From positions 62,001-126,000 of the forward strand of contig JAXLZA010000009.1 of NCBI GenBank assembly GCA_046351135.1: 64,000 nucleotides of DNA, written 5' to 3'. The notes under the pieces were generated by a model. The model searched no databases. It was given only the letters and a program-made list of their open reading frames with translations, and was not told the DNA's origin. Shown here one piece after another: positions 1 to 8,648 of the stretch (the stretch's first letter is position 1; the number at the start of each line of letters is the position of its first letter). The stretch comes from UBA4427 sp046351135. Its GTDB lineage: Bacteria; Myxococcota_A; UBA9160; UBA4427. Made by a program: the position numbers and the translations under genes.

Positions 1-228
1 GGAATAGATCCGGCATTCGCCCCGGACGAACGGGACGCGAATCGGCGGCGTCACTCGCGTCCAGAGGATCACCCGACGGGCCAGCGGATCCCCGCTCGCC
101 ACGCCGTGTCGGAAGATCGGCCCGGTCTCGAGGTCGCCCGGATGATCTCCGAAGGCGCGAGACAAGGTCGGAGCAAGAGCCGTGGCGGCCAGGCCCGCCA
201 GGAGTCCTCTTCGATCGATCCGACTCAT
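1..228 (-). CDS. PhoD-like alkaline phosphatase, N-terminal part (runs off window)
   Basis: The gene starts at an ATG at 228 with GAGGAG about eight bases upstream and runs off the left edge, leaving 76 residues. The N-terminus (MSRIDRRGLLAGLAATALAP) is a twin-arginine signal with the RR pair at residues 6-7. It is followed by a stretch reading FRHGVASGDPLARRVILWTR, which matches the N-terminal beta domain that opens PhoD-type alkaline phosphatases and phosphodiesterases. The product would be exported folded through Tat to act on phosphate esters in the periplasm. The metal-binding catalytic domain lies outside the window, so activity cannot be judged. A PEP-CTERM gene on the same strand lies 131 bases upstream. 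Confidence 0.8.
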   Translation of the reverse strand, partial: MSRIDRRGLLAGLAATALAPTLSRAFGDHPGDLETGPIFRHGVASGDPLARRVILWTRVTPPIRVPFVRGECRIYS

Positions 229-359
229 CGGTGAATCTCCTCGGTCCTCGTTTCGAGTGGACGTGCAGGCGCTTGGAAGCAGGTTCGATCGTGCGACGGA
301 ACCCCGCGTCGCCGGGGTCACGCCCCGTCGAAGGGCGTGGCCCGCGGCGACGCGTCGGC

Positions 360-1097
360 CTACCGTCGGCGCGCCGCCAGCGCCGCGAGCCCGAGGCCCA
401 TCAGCAGCGCGGTGCCCGGCTCCGGAACGGGCTGCACGTCGAATACGCTGGTGAACGACGCCGAGTCGCCCGCGGTCAGGTCGAAGCGCAGGGTCAGCGA
501 GATCGAGCTGAGGGTCGCGACCGCGACCGACTCCTGGACCGGAATCCCGAAGGATGCGGTCCCCAGCGAGACGCTGCCGACCCCCGACGCGCTCGTCGGG
601 GCGTCGAAGAGGGTGCGGACGCTGGCGCCGTCGATCAGGCCGTCGTAGATCGCAGAGGTCGCCGTGTTCGAGACGGTCACGCCATTGAAGTTGTTGTCGG
701 TGGCGCCGCCCTGGATCGAGCCACGGATGAAACTCGGCGGACCGAAGGCGATGCCCGTCGGAAGGGCCACCGTCACGACGAAGCTCTGCGTGCCGGCCGT
801 GTTGTTCGTGACGGAGAAGACGTTGTTGATCGTCGGATCGGGATCGGTCTGGAGGTTCCAGCTGTCGAGGCGCCAGCCGCCGTTGTCGAGGCCGCTGCCG
901 ACGCAGGCGAGCTGACCGAGGGAGCCCGCGCTGGCACAGCCGAGGCCGGCGTCCTGATCGGTCAAGGTGCGGATCGAACCGGGCTTGTCGGCGAAGCCGA
1001 CGGAGATCGACACGGCCGACGCCGTCGTCGCAAGGAGATTCGCTGCGGCAATCGTTGCCAGACCGACTGCGGTCTGGCCGAGCATCTTCGTCTGCAT
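360..1097 (-). CDS. PEP-CTERM sorting domain protein
   Basis: This is a 245-residue secreted protein. I start it at the ATG at 1097, ten codons inside the longest reading frame, because GGAGGAAGG sits just upstream. A signal peptide ending near ATTASA is followed by a beta-rich, Thr/Ser/Asn-rich body of unknown fold. The C-terminus has the three-part exosortase signal: VPEPG, a hydrophobic helix of about 15 residues, then ARRR. In known systems exosortase cleaves near the PEP motif and the protein ends up at the cell surface or in extracellular polymer. The body matches no enzyme family I recognise. Confidence 0.85.
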   Translation of the reverse strand: MQTKMLGQTAVGLATIAAANLLATTASAVSISVGFADKPGSIRTLTDQDAGLGCASAGSLGQLACVGSGLDNGGWRLDSWNLQTDPDPTINNVFSVTNNTAGTQSFVVTVALPTGIAFGPPSFIRGSIQGGATDNNFNGVTVSNTATSAIYDGLIDGASVRTLFDAPTSASGVGSVSLGTASFGIPVQESVAVATLSSISLTLRFDLTAGDSASFTSVFDVQPVPEPGTALLMGLGLAALAARRR

Positions 1098-1376
1098 GGT
1101 GCCTTCCTCCTTCCCTGAGGTGGGCACAGTATCTCACGGACGCTCTGGCCCTGGGCAACGATCGCTTGGCAGTTGGCGCACGATCCACGACCCGTCGGAT
1201 GTCCATTGTGCGGCGTTCTCGTGTCGGGCCCGACCCGGGCGAGCGCGGCCGGAGGTCGATGAGCCTGCTCACCCGTGCAGAGCCTGGCCTAAGACCGTCT
1301 TCCCACCGCAGATCGACGTCGTCGTGTAAAGTCCGCCTTCCAATGGCTCGGGGGTTCCGAGCCGGGAGATGCGGAG

Positions 1377-2231
1377 TTGGCGGACGATCGCGACGAGGAC
1401 TGGCGTGCCGGCGGGGCTTCCGTCCGACTGAGCGAGGGTTCCACCTACTGGCGTCGCGAAGGTCCGCGCGACGCCGTGCCCATCGTCCTGGTCCACGGCG
1501 CCACGGTGCCCTCTTGGGAGTTCGACGAGCTCGTCCCGCTGCTCCTGCGTGCAGGCTTCCAGACGCTGCGATTCGATCTCTACGGGCACGGGGCGTCCGA
1601 TCGCCCCGCCGGACCCTACACGTTCGGTCGATTCGCCCGACAGCTGGCCGAGATCGTCGAAGCGACGGATTTTCCCCAGCCGGCCATCCATCTGGGGCAT
1701 TCCTTCGGCGCCGCTCTGGTGGCAGCCGTGGCGGCGGCCCGGCCCGAGCGGGTCCAACGCCTCGTCCTGGTCGCGCCGATGCTCGACTTCGGTTCGACGG
1801 TCTCCTGGTCGAAGCTCCTCCAGACACCCCTGCTGGGCGAAGCCTTCATGCGCCTCGTCGGCGTCCCGGCGCTGATTCATCGAAGACGCCAACGTTACGC
1901 GATGATGGGCCGACCCCATCTGACTTCGCGCTTCGTCGAACAGGCCGCGGACGACGGGTTCGGTCGTGCGATCCTCTCGATGTTCCGCGAGGGCGCGCTC
2001 GGAGACAAGAGCGCGCGCTACTCGGCCCTCCGCTCGCTCGATCGCGAGATCCTCGTCATCACGGGGGACGAAGACACCGTGATCCCCGCGACACACGTGG
2101 CGCGGGTGCGATCGCTTCTTCCCGCCCACACCCACCGGACGATCTCCGCCGGCCACAGCCTCCTGCTCACCCATCCGACGACCGTCGTGGCCAGCCTCAA
2201 CGAATGGATGGCTCGAACGCCGATCGCATGA
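1377..2231 (+). CDS. alpha/beta-fold hydrolase
   Basis: This 284-residue protein has the complete catalytic set of a serine alpha/beta hydrolase. The oxyanion-loop motif is VHGA at 39-42, the nucleophile elbow is GHSFG at 107-111 (Ser109), the acid is in GDEDTVIP (Asp233 likely) and the catalytic His is His260 in SAGHSLLL. There is no signal peptide, so it should be cytoplasmic. The start is TTG at 1377, with GGGAG about ten bases upstream and no in-frame ATG nearby. The substrate cannot be told from the sequence; esterase, lipase or C-C hydrolase are all possible. It stands alone between divergent neighbours. Confidence 0.85.
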   Translation: MADDRDEDWRAGGASVRLSEGSTYWRREGPRDAVPIVLVHGATVPSWEFDELVPLLLRAGFQTLRFDLYGHGASDRPAGPYTFGRFARQLAEIVEATDFPQPAIHLGHSFGAALVAAVAAARPERVQRLVLVAPMLDFGSTVSWSKLLQTPLLGEAFMRLVGVPALIHRRRQRYAMMGRPHLTSRFVEQAADDGFGRAILSMFREGALGDKSARYSALRSLDREILVITGDEDTVIPATHVARVRSLLPAHTHRTISAGHSLLLTHPTTVVASLNEWMARTPIA

Positions 2232-2465
2232 GTCCGGCCGAGTGACCCCATCGTGCGACGGGCCGCTCCGAAAGCTCGCTTCGCATGCCATCGAATCGTC
2301 GTGAAGAAGACGCGGCACGGCGAGGCCTTCGAAGCGATGATCTTCGGCGCAAACGTTCACGGATGCGAGCGGCGGGTTGCACCCACCGGATCGTGCCGCA
2401 TCGAAGAGCGGGGATGGCTCTCGGCTGCGATCCGTGAACGGGGTGGGTGCGGGACCACGAATTCG

Positions 2466-2681
2466 ATGACGTCGAGCACACATCACGATCATCACGACAC
2501 AGGGTCCTCCGATCGACGCGCGGAGGCCGCCTCCCCGCGATCGATTCGACTGATCCGCTGGAACGACGCTTCGTCGGAGACGATCGTCGTTCGTCTCGCG
2601 GGTGATGGCGGGACACAGGACGAGCTCGATGCGGCGATCGCAGTGGGATTCCGGATCTTGAGAGAGCGCCCCGTCGAATGA
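2466..2681 (+). CDS. small hypothetical protein (doubtful)
   Basis: A 71-residue frame begins with a His/Asp-rich segment (THHDHHD) and ends with an alternating hydrophobic stretch, TIVVRLAGDGG, then a plausible amphipathic helix. The upstream sequence lacks a clear ribosome binding site. An overlapping frame extends further upstream (to 2253) but looks non-coding there. It could be a small metal-binding protein or a chance frame. Confidence 0.3.
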   Translation: MTSSTHHDHHDTGSSDRRAEAASPRSIRLIRWNDASSETIVVRLAGDGGTQDELDAAIAVGFRILRERPVE

Positions 2682-2792
2682 CGCGTGTGCATGGACCCGA
2701 ATCGGCGGCCTCGCTCTTCCGGTCGGATGGGGAGAACGGGTTCGCGCGGATTCCTCCTTCGGAGGGATGGTCTTGATCGGAGATTCCCACTG

Positions 2793-4085
2793 ATGAACAT
2801 GCGATCGCTTGGCGCTGCCGCTCTCGGTTCGCTGATCGCCGTTGCGCTTCTGAGCTGCCATTCGAGCCCGTCGAATCGAATCGACTCCGGAACCCGCCAG
2901 ACGACGCACGCCACCGCGAAGTTTCCCGGCCAGAAGGGTCGCGTGATCATTCTCATGCTCGACGGTCTCGGAATCCAGTATCTCGCGAGCACCGAGCTCC
3001 CGACCTTCGATCGGCTACGTCGGGAAGGGATCTACCGACGAGTCCAGGCCATGATGCCGACCGTCACGAACACCAACAATGCCTCGATCGCGACGGGCTT
3101 CTACGCCGACTGCCACGGGATCACCGGCAATTCCCATCTCGACGCGTCGGGTAGGGAGGCCTACATGGAGACCGGCGATCTCCTCCTGGCACCGACGCTC
3201 TTCGAACGCATGGCGCGGCTCGGCGTTCGCTCGGCGCTCCTCTCGGCCAAGAAGAAGACGATCGGGCTGCTCGCTCGCGGGACCGAGATCGCGATGTCGC
3301 CGCAGCTGGCCACGCCCGAATGGATCGATCGACTCGGCCCTCCTCCCGACGTCTACAGCCGCGAGGTCAATGCCTGGCTCATGGACGCGACGCTCTGGGT
3401 GCTCGAGAACAGGCGCGACGTCGCCCTGCTCTACGTCCACACGACCGACTATCCGATGCACGCGTGGCCGCCGTCCGCCCCCGAGTCGAAGGCCCATCTC
3501 CAGATGCTCGACGACTACCTCGCCAAGCTGATCTCCGTCGCGCCCGATGCGGCGATTCTCGTCACGGCGGATCACGACGTGAACCACAAATCCCGCGTCT
3601 GGGATCTCGAGAAGGCGGCCTCGAACCGCGGGACTCCGATCCGGCTGGCGATCTCCGCCGAGAAGGACAAATACCCGAAGCACCACCGCGGATTCGGCGG
3701 AGTCTCCTACGTCTACCTGCGAGCGCCCGGAGATCGCGCGGACGTCGAGCGGACGCTACGGGGACTCGAGGGCGTGAAGGACGTGTCGACGCGGGAGGAG
3801 GCCGCCGATCGATTCCATCTGATGCCCGAGCGGATCGGCGACCTCGTCGTGCTCGGCGATGAGACGACCGTGTTCGGAGTGCTCGATCGCGACGAGCGGG
3901 AGACGCTGCCCCCGACGTATCGGACGCACGGCAGTGAGTTCGAACGCGACATCCCGCTCTTCGTCTACCGAGCCGTCGGTGCTCCGCCCGCGGACCACTT
4001 TCGGGAGAACAAGGATCTCGCGACCTGGCTCCTTCCCGCCGATCGCTTCGACGACCTGGCCGTCGCATCCGGAGGCGGAAAGTGA
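2793..4085 (+). CDS. alkaline phosphatase superfamily lipoprotein (phosphonoacetate hydrolase/NPP-like)
   Basis: This is a 430-residue lipoprotein with the lipobox LLSC at Cys22, so it should be membrane-anchored facing the periplasm. Start ATG 2793 was chosen because it gives this signal peptide. The body carries the two-metal site of the alkaline phosphatase superfamily: MLDGLG (Asp57), TNTNNASIATG with the nucleophile Thr near residue 92, TTDYPMH (Asp and His), TADHD, and a late RTHGSE His. The TN-N-NASI motif and TTDYPMH resemble phosphonoacetate hydrolase (PhnA type) and nucleotide pyrophosphatases more than classical PhoA. The substrate is therefore a phosphonate, phosphodiester or nucleotide. 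It is translationally coupled to a small downstream gene. Confidence 0.8.
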   Translation: MNMRSLGAAALGSLIAVALLSCHSSPSNRIDSGTRQTTHATAKFPGQKGRVIILMLDGLGIQYLASTELPTFDRLRREGIYRRVQAMMPTVTNTNNASIATGFYADCHGITGNSHLDASGREAYMETGDLLLAPTLFERMARLGVRSALLSAKKKTIGLLARGTEIAMSPQLATPEWIDRLGPPPDVYSREVNAWLMDATLWVLENRRDVALLYVHTTDYPMHAWPPSAPESKAHLQMLDDYLAKLISVAPDAAILVTADHDVNHKSRVWDLEKAASNRGTPIRLAISAEKDKYPKHHRGFGGVSYVYLRAPGDRADVERTLRGLEGVKDVSTREEAADRFHLMPERIGDLVVLGDETTVFGVLDRDERETLPPTYRTHGSEFERDIPLFVYRAVGAPPADHFRENKDLATWLLPADRFDDLAVASGGGK

Positions 4086-4306
4086 AATCCGGGATCGCGT
4101 GGAGCGCACCGATCGTCGAGCCGGAGGAGACGAGCGAGTCGAACGCGACCGAAGCCCCCAAGCCGTCCCCGGAGTGCGAGCTCGTCGAGTTCCTGTCCGG
4201 AGAGCTTCAGCCCGACCAGGCCGATCCGGACTTTCGCCGAGGACTCGAGGAGAAGCTCTGGGAATTGGTCTCTCTCGCGAGCCGGCAGAAGAGCGACAGG
4301 CGCTGA
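4082..4306 (+). CDS. small hypothetical protein coupled to the phosphatase
   Basis: This 74-residue acidic protein starts with GTG inside the stop region of the upstream phosphatase (GTGA overlap), which argues for coupled translation. It has no signal peptide or membrane segment. The C-terminal half, CELVEFLSGELQ then a charged helix, resembles short helical modules that accompany regulatory genes, but I recognise no family. The tight coupling suggests a role linked to the phosphatase, although the partner is exported and this protein is not. Confidence 0.6.
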   Translation: MKSGIAWSAPIVEPEETSESNATEAPKPSPECELVEFLSGELQPDQADPDFRRGLEEKLWELVSLASRQKSDRR

Positions 4307-4574
4307 TCTTCACGACCGGGGTGGAGGGCTGGAGAGGCCCCGTCGACGCGCAGTCGTCGTCGGGCAGTTCGGAGCCCGACCGTTCGCCCGGTGATCGATC
4401 GGGGCGGGTTCGGCGCCGCCTCCGTGCCTTCACGGCGTCACGAATCGTTCACGCCGGACCACCGTCCTCCGCAACGCAACTTGCGCTGTCCGCCATCGGA
4501 AGGTCGCTCGGCCCCGGTACACCTTGCGCGTCGCGCGCATTGCCGCGCGCGACCCACTGGGAGGGATGCGCGCC

Positions 4575-5288
4575 ATGGGCACGCACGTTTCGCAGATTCT
4601 CGCTCGAATGACGATGGCGCTCAGCGTCCTCGTCCTCGCCCTCACGGGCGTGGCAACCGCCAACGCCACCACGATCGCGATGTGGACCTTCGAGACCAGC
4701 GCACCGACGACCGCGGGGCCCTTCGGCGCCGAGGTGGGCAGCGGCTCGGCTCGCGGCTTCCACGCCGGCGCATCGACGTACTCGAGCCCGGCCGGAAACG
4801 GCAGTCCACGCTCGTTCAGCTCGAACACCTGGGCCGTGGGCGACTACTACCAGTTCCAGGTCGATCTCAGCGGATATCAGGACGTCCTGATCAGCTGGGA
4901 CCAGACGTCCAGCGGGACCGGTCCGCGGGACTTCTCGCTGCAGTACAGCTTCGACGGAACCAACTTCGTCAGCTTCGCCGACTACAGCGTTCTCGCGAAC
5001 GCCGCACCGAATCCGGTCTGGTCGTCCGGGGGAAGCCGCAGCCCGCTCTACACGCTCAGCTACGACCTGTCCGCGATTTCCGTGCTCGACGGCGTGTCGA
5101 CCGCGTACTTCCGCATGACCGATCGCTCGACCGTGTCCGCGAGCGGCGGCGTCGTCGCGTCCGGCGGAACCGGTCGCGTCGACAACGTGCTCATCGAAGC
5201 GACGGTCGTCCCCGAGCCCGGAACGGCTCTGCTGCTCGGCATCGGGCTGGCAAGCCTCGGCGGTTTTCGCGGTCGCGCGAGGCGCTGA
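4575..5288 (+). CDS. PEP-CTERM sorting domain protein
   Basis: This is a 237-residue secreted protein. Two ATGs nine bases apart (4566, 4575) are possible; GGGAGGG at 4559-4565 favours 4575. A signal peptide ends near VATANA. The mature body is a beta-sandwich-like segment with aromatic and Asp-rich motifs (DYYQFQVDLSGYQDVLISWD, SLQYSFDGTNF) typical of extracellular jelly-roll or carbohydrate-binding folds. It ends VVPEPGTALLLGIGLAS then an Arg-rich tail, a standard PEP-CTERM signal. A surface or matrix adhesion role is inferred. A GC-rich hairpin follows the stop. Confidence 0.85.
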   Translation: MGTHVSQILARMTMALSVLVLALTGVATANATTIAMWTFETSAPTTAGPFGAEVGSGSARGFHAGASTYSSPAGNGSPRSFSSNTWAVGDYYQFQVDLSGYQDVLISWDQTSSGTGPRDFSLQYSFDGTNFVSFADYSVLANAAPNPVWSSGGSRSPLYTLSYDLSAISVLDGVSTAYFRMTDRSTVSASGGVVASGGTGRVDNVLIEATVVPEPGTALLLGIGLASLGGFRGRARR

Positions 5289-5331
5289 CGCGCGAGCCCG
5301 CTCGACGCGCGATCCGGCGACTCGAGCACGG

Positions 5332-5365
5332 GCGGCCGGGGGCGCTTCCAGCGCGCCCCGGCCGC
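5332..5365 (+). terminator. GC-rich hairpin after PEP-CTERM gene
   Basis: The arms GCGGCCGGGG (5332-5341) and CCCCGGCCGC (5356-5365) form a perfect 10-bp stem 43 bases after the upstream stop. There is no clear U-tract, so the hairpin may act as an mRNA end stabiliser rather than a true intrinsic terminator. Confidence 0.4.
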
Positions 5366-5607
5366 TTCCGACCCTGCAGGATCGGCGTCGGTGCTTGGAA
5401 CGACTTGCGCCCCGCGAAGGAGAGGGATCCGGAAGCGGTCGGATCGGTTTCGGTCTGCGCCCGACGCAGAATCGAAACTCGATCCAGGGTAGTTCGCCTT
5501 CGTGGCGGGCAAAAGCCAGCCGCGGACCTGGTCCCGACCGGGTCCGCGGCAGCGTGGTCGATCCAGATGCTCCTGGCTGCGCTGCGACCGCCGGCGGGGT
5601 CTCGGTC

Positions 5608-6213
5608 ATGGTGTACAAGCGCGACGCCACGGGGGCGTACCGACTCTCGCGGACGGCCGAGCTCGCTGCCTGGGGACCCAGGGCCGTGCCCCGGGCGTGC
5701 ATCGCGTGCCACGGCGGAACCTGAAATCCCGAGACCCACTCCGTCACGGGGGCCTTGCTACTTCCGATCGACCCGAGCCGGGTCTCCTTCTCATCCGTGC
5801 CAGGCTGGACGCGTGCGGATCAGGAGACGGCCATCCGGACGACCAACGCCAACGTCTCCGCATCTCAGGACAATCGCCCCGGCGTCCGGCCGACGACGAT
5901 CCAATCGTGGCTCACCCGAGTCTGTTCGCTTCCCACCGCGAACGACGCCTACCTGCCGCCCAGTTGGAGCGCGGACGCGACGCTGTATAGCGTGGTCTTC
6001 AATCCCTATTCCCAGAGCTGCCACCGGGCCGTAAATCCTGCACTCGACTTCGACAGGGCGGCTGAGTTCCGGGGCTTCTGGAGCTCGATCCGCAACGACG
6101 CATGCAAGGTCCGCTCGATGCCCCATGCGGGGCCGACCTTCGAGAAATTCTGGCAGAGCACCGCCCCGAGCGTTCTCCCGACCAGCCTGTTCGGCGGAGC
6201 GAGCTGTCCGTAG
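5608..6213 (+). pseudogene. broken multiheme-cytochrome-like gene with in-frame TGA
   Basis: One continuous reading frame is interrupted by a TGA at 5722-5724. Before it the frame reads up to PRACIACHGGT, a CXXCH haem-binding motif. After it comes NPETHSVTGALLLPIDPSRV, PGWTRADQE and MPHAGPTFEKFW. This order (CXXCH-GG, then TH-TV-GA-LP-D, then a C-terminal second haem site and RTMPHA-like motif) is that of a secreted cytochrome-like family I recognise only loosely. The second CXXCH is also lost: PYSQSCH has Ser (TCC, 6010-6012) where the first Cys should be. No signal peptide or clean N-terminus is visible upstream. Two independent lesions and a missing 5' end support a decayed gene. Confidence 0.65.
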
Positions 6214-6262
6214 ACGACGCGAGCCCGCTTTCCAGCACCGCAGGTCGGGGTCATTCGGTCAA

Positions 6263-6799
6263 CTAGCCGATCATCGGCGCAGCCGGAAAATCGACAGGGA
6301 CACCCGTGGCGCCGTGCAGGTAGTTGGAAACCGTCTTGTCTCCGACGACGACGATCGAATCGACCAGATTCTCGCGGGTCCAACCCGCCTCGAGAAATTC
6401 TTCGACGAGAGCGGGCTCTACATGACCCCGCTCGACGACGAGGCCACGAGCCAGTCTCGCGAGGGCATCGAGTTTCGGATCCCAGCTCGCGCCGCCTCGA
6501 CGGAGCTCGACGATCTGCTCGTCGGAGAATCCCACGCGTCTACCGAGAGCGGTGTGGGCAGCCAGGCAGTACTCGCAGGCATTCACCTCGCTGACGACCA
6601 GATTGATCGCCTCGCGCGCCTTTGCGTTGAGGCTGCTCTTCGCGTTCTGGAACGCCAGGTAGCTCGCCAGCGCGGATTTGGAGTGGGCGAAGGTCGCATA
6701 GAGGTTCGGCACGAATCCGAGGTTCTTCTCGAGGTTGTCGAAGATCTCCTGGTTCTGGGGAGAGACCTGGTCGCGGGTCGGGACGGTGATCAAAGTCAT
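6263..6799 (-). CDS. carboxymuconolactone decarboxylase/AhpD-family protein
   Basis: This 178-residue cytoplasmic protein has the AhpD-type redox motif E71-x3-C75-EY-C78-x3-H82. That is the alkylhydroperoxidase core in which the two cysteines and the histidine relay protons during peroxide reduction. Length and layout fit the peroxidase-related CMD subfamily rather than the short muconolactone decarboxylases. The gene is 57 bases downstream of an SDR gene on the same strand, so the two probably form an operon. The adjacent divergent LysR regulator is a likely controller. Confidence 0.85.
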   Translation of the reverse strand: MTLITVPTRDQVSPQNQEIFDNLEKNLGFVPNLYATFAHSKSALASYLAFQNAKSSLNAKAREAINLVVSEVNACEYCLAAHTALGRRVGFSDEQIVELRRGGASWDPKLDALARLARGLVVERGHVEPALVEEFLEAGWTRENLVDSIVVVGDKTVSNYLHGATGVPVDFPAAPMIG

Positions 6800-6856
6800 G
6801 GTGGATCCTCCATTGGATCGGTTGGGTTCGTGTGGGATTGGACGTTCAGGAAGTCT

Positions 6857-7606
6857 TCACTGCGCCGTATATCCGCCATCGACGGCGACGCATTGACCCG
6901 TCAGGAATCGGGCTTTATCGCTCGCGAGAAAGGAGATCGTCTCGGCGATCTCGTCCGGCGTACCGGCCCGTCGGGCGGGGAGATTCGCCAGGAAGCTCGA
7001 CTTGGCTTCGTCACTCGAGGCGAAGAATCGATCGAACATCTCGGTGTCGATGGGGCCGGGCGCAACCGCGTTGACGCGTACGCCCGCCGCCGCTCCTTCG
7101 AGCGCGGCAGTCTTCGTCAGTCCTTCGACGGCGTGCTTGCTCGCCACGTAGATCGATGCGCCTGGCATGCCGATCCGGCCGGCCATCGAGGAGAGATTGA
7201 CGATCGAGCCGCTCTTCTGCGCGAGCATGATGCGCATCTCGTGCTTGAGGGCGAGGAAGGTGCCCAGAACGTTCGCGTCGAACGTGGCCAGATAGTTCTC
7301 CGTCGACTGATCGGTGATCGGGCCGAGACTCCCCTCGATTCCTGCGTTGTTGACTGCGATGTCGAGCCGACCGAAACGCTGGACCGTGGTGTCCACGAGT
7401 CGGCGCACCTGCGCCTCCTCGCGCACATCGGCATGGACGTATTCGACCTCCCGAGCGAGCGCGCGGAGCTCTCGGGCCAGGGCCTGCCCTGCTTCCTCGC
7501 GGCGGCCGCTGATGACGAGCTTCGCGCCCTGCCGCGCATACAAGAACGCGGTCGCGCGACCAATTCCGGTCAAGGATCCTGTGATGAGAACGACGGGGGA
7601 CTCCAT
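6857..7606 (-). CDS. SDR-family oxidoreductase
   Basis: This classical short-chain dehydrogenase has 249 residues. The Rossmann motif is TGSLTGIG (9-16), NNAG is at 86-89 and the catalytic Ser140-Tyr153-Lys157 triad is present (YVASK). GRR after beta-2 suggests NADP(H) preference. The C-terminus, FLTGQCVAVDGGYTAQ, is typical of the glucose 1-dehydrogenase/FabG-like group. The substrate is unknown. It is divergent from the LysR gene at 7719 and co-directional with the AhpD-like gene, the usual arrangement of a LysR-controlled oxidoreductase. Confidence 0.9.
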   Translation of the reverse strand: MESPVVLITGSLTGIGRATAFLYARQGAKLVISGRREEAGQALARELRALAREVEYVHADVREEAQVRRLVDTTVQRFGRLDIAVNNAGIEGSLGPITDQSTENYLATFDANVLGTFLALKHEMRIMLAQKSGSIVNLSSMAGRIGMPGASIYVASKHAVEGLTKTAALEGAAAGVRVNAVAPGPIDTEMFDRFFASSDEAKSSFLANLPARRAGTPDEIAETISFLASDKARFLTGQCVAVDGGYTAQ

Positions 7607-7702
7607 CTTCGAGCTCCAGGTTGGGGTCGGGGGTTCTAGATCCGACGGGAGCCATTCTCGGCTCGGCCCGGGATTGCAACTAGATGGAGTCGGAGGTTAG
7701 AT

Positions 7703-7723
7703 TTCATTCCTGACGGGAATGAA
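7703..7723. promoter_or_regulatory. perfect inverted repeat, candidate LysR operator
   Basis: TTCATTCC (7703-7710), a 5-base spacer, then GGAATGAA (7716-7723) make a perfect dyad between the divergent SDR and LysR genes. The spacing fits the T-N11-A pattern of LysR-type binding sites. It overlaps the ATG at 7719, so either the regulator blocks its own start or translation begins at the GTG at 7734, which has GAGG at 7725-7728. Confidence 0.6.
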
Positions 7724-8648
7724 TGAGGCGCGGGTGGATCGATTACTCGCCATGCAGACCTTCGTGCGCGTCGTCGAGGCGGGCAGCTTCTCCGCCGTGG
7801 CGCGGGAGATGGGGTCGACCCAGGGCGCGGTCAGCAAGCAGGTCGCGGGTCTCGAGAAGGCTCTCGGCCATCGACTGCTGTCCCGCACGACGAGAGCTCT
7901 GGCCCTCACACCAGAAGGCCTCCGTTATTTCGAACAGGTCCGCCGCATCGTGGCCGAGGTCGCGGAGGCGGAGAGCACCTTGCGGACCGGTGAAGCGCAG
8001 CTTTCCGGTTGGCTGCGTGTCGCTGCCTCGGTGGCTTTCGGCCGACTGAAGCTCTTCCCGATCCTGCAGAGCTTCCTGGATGCCCATCCCGACGTCCGAA
8101 TCGACGTGAAGCTGAGCGACGGGTTCGTCGATCTCGTCGAACACGGCATCGACGTGGCCATTCGCATCGGCCAGCTCGCCGACAGCACCCTGATCGCGCG
8201 CCGAATCGGCAATTCGAATCGCCTGCTCGTCGCCCATCGCGATTACCTGCGCAAGCCTCCGAAGGGCGTTTGTCCGCCGATGGCTCCCGACGACCTCACA
8301 TCCCATCAGTGCATCGTCTACACCTCCGTCCCCCACGCGAACGAGTGGACGTTCAAGGCTGGTCCTCGATCGGCCGTGCCGATCGGAACGATGTGCAGCG
8401 TTCGAGTGGCTGGCTCGATCCAGACCAACAGCAGCGAGGTCATTCGCGCTGCGGTCCTTTCGGGCATGGGGATCGGATACTCGCCCTCGTGGTTGTTCGA
8501 GAAGGAGCTGGCAAGCGGCGAGCTCGAGATCCTGCTTCCGGAATGGACGGCTCCGCCCGTTCCCATTCATCTCGTGAGCCCGGTCGGTCGGAGTCGGTCG
8601 ACCAAAGTGAAGGCGTTCTCCGATCACGTCGTGTCGCAGCTCAAGTGA
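7719..8648 (+). CDS. LysR-family transcriptional regulator
   Basis: This 309-residue regulator has an N-terminal winged helix-turn-helix, including GSFSAVAREMGSTQGAVSKQ, followed by a LysR effector domain split into two lobes. The subtype (MQTFVRVVEAGSFS start) resembles the large DNA-binding regulators of aldehyde, quinone or aromatic stress genes. It probably controls the divergent SDR-AhpD pair through the dyad at 7703-7723. The start is ambiguous between ATG 7719 and GTG 7734. The shorter form keeps the whole DNA-binding domain and leaves the dyad in the 5' region. Confidence 0.92.
   Translation: MNEARVDRLLAMQTFVRVVEAGSFSAVAREMGSTQGAVSKQVAGLEKALGHRLLSRTTRALALTPEGLRYFEQVRRIVAEVAEAESTLRTGEAQLSGWLRVAASVAFGRLKLFPILQSFLDAHPDVRIDVKLSDGFVDLVEHGIDVAIRIGQLADSTLIARRIGNSNRLLVAHRDYLRKPPKGVCPPMAPDDLTSHQCIVYTSVPHANEWTFKAGPRSAVPIGTMCSVRVAGSIQTNSSEVIRAAVLSGMGIGYSPSWLFEKELASGELEILLPEWTAPPVPIHLVSPVGRSRSTKVKAFSDHVVSQLK

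Noticed and set aside
2253..2465. Upstream extension of the small frame at 2466
   Set aside because: Composition there is unlike coding sequence of neighbours, with no ribosome site and no recognisable motif.
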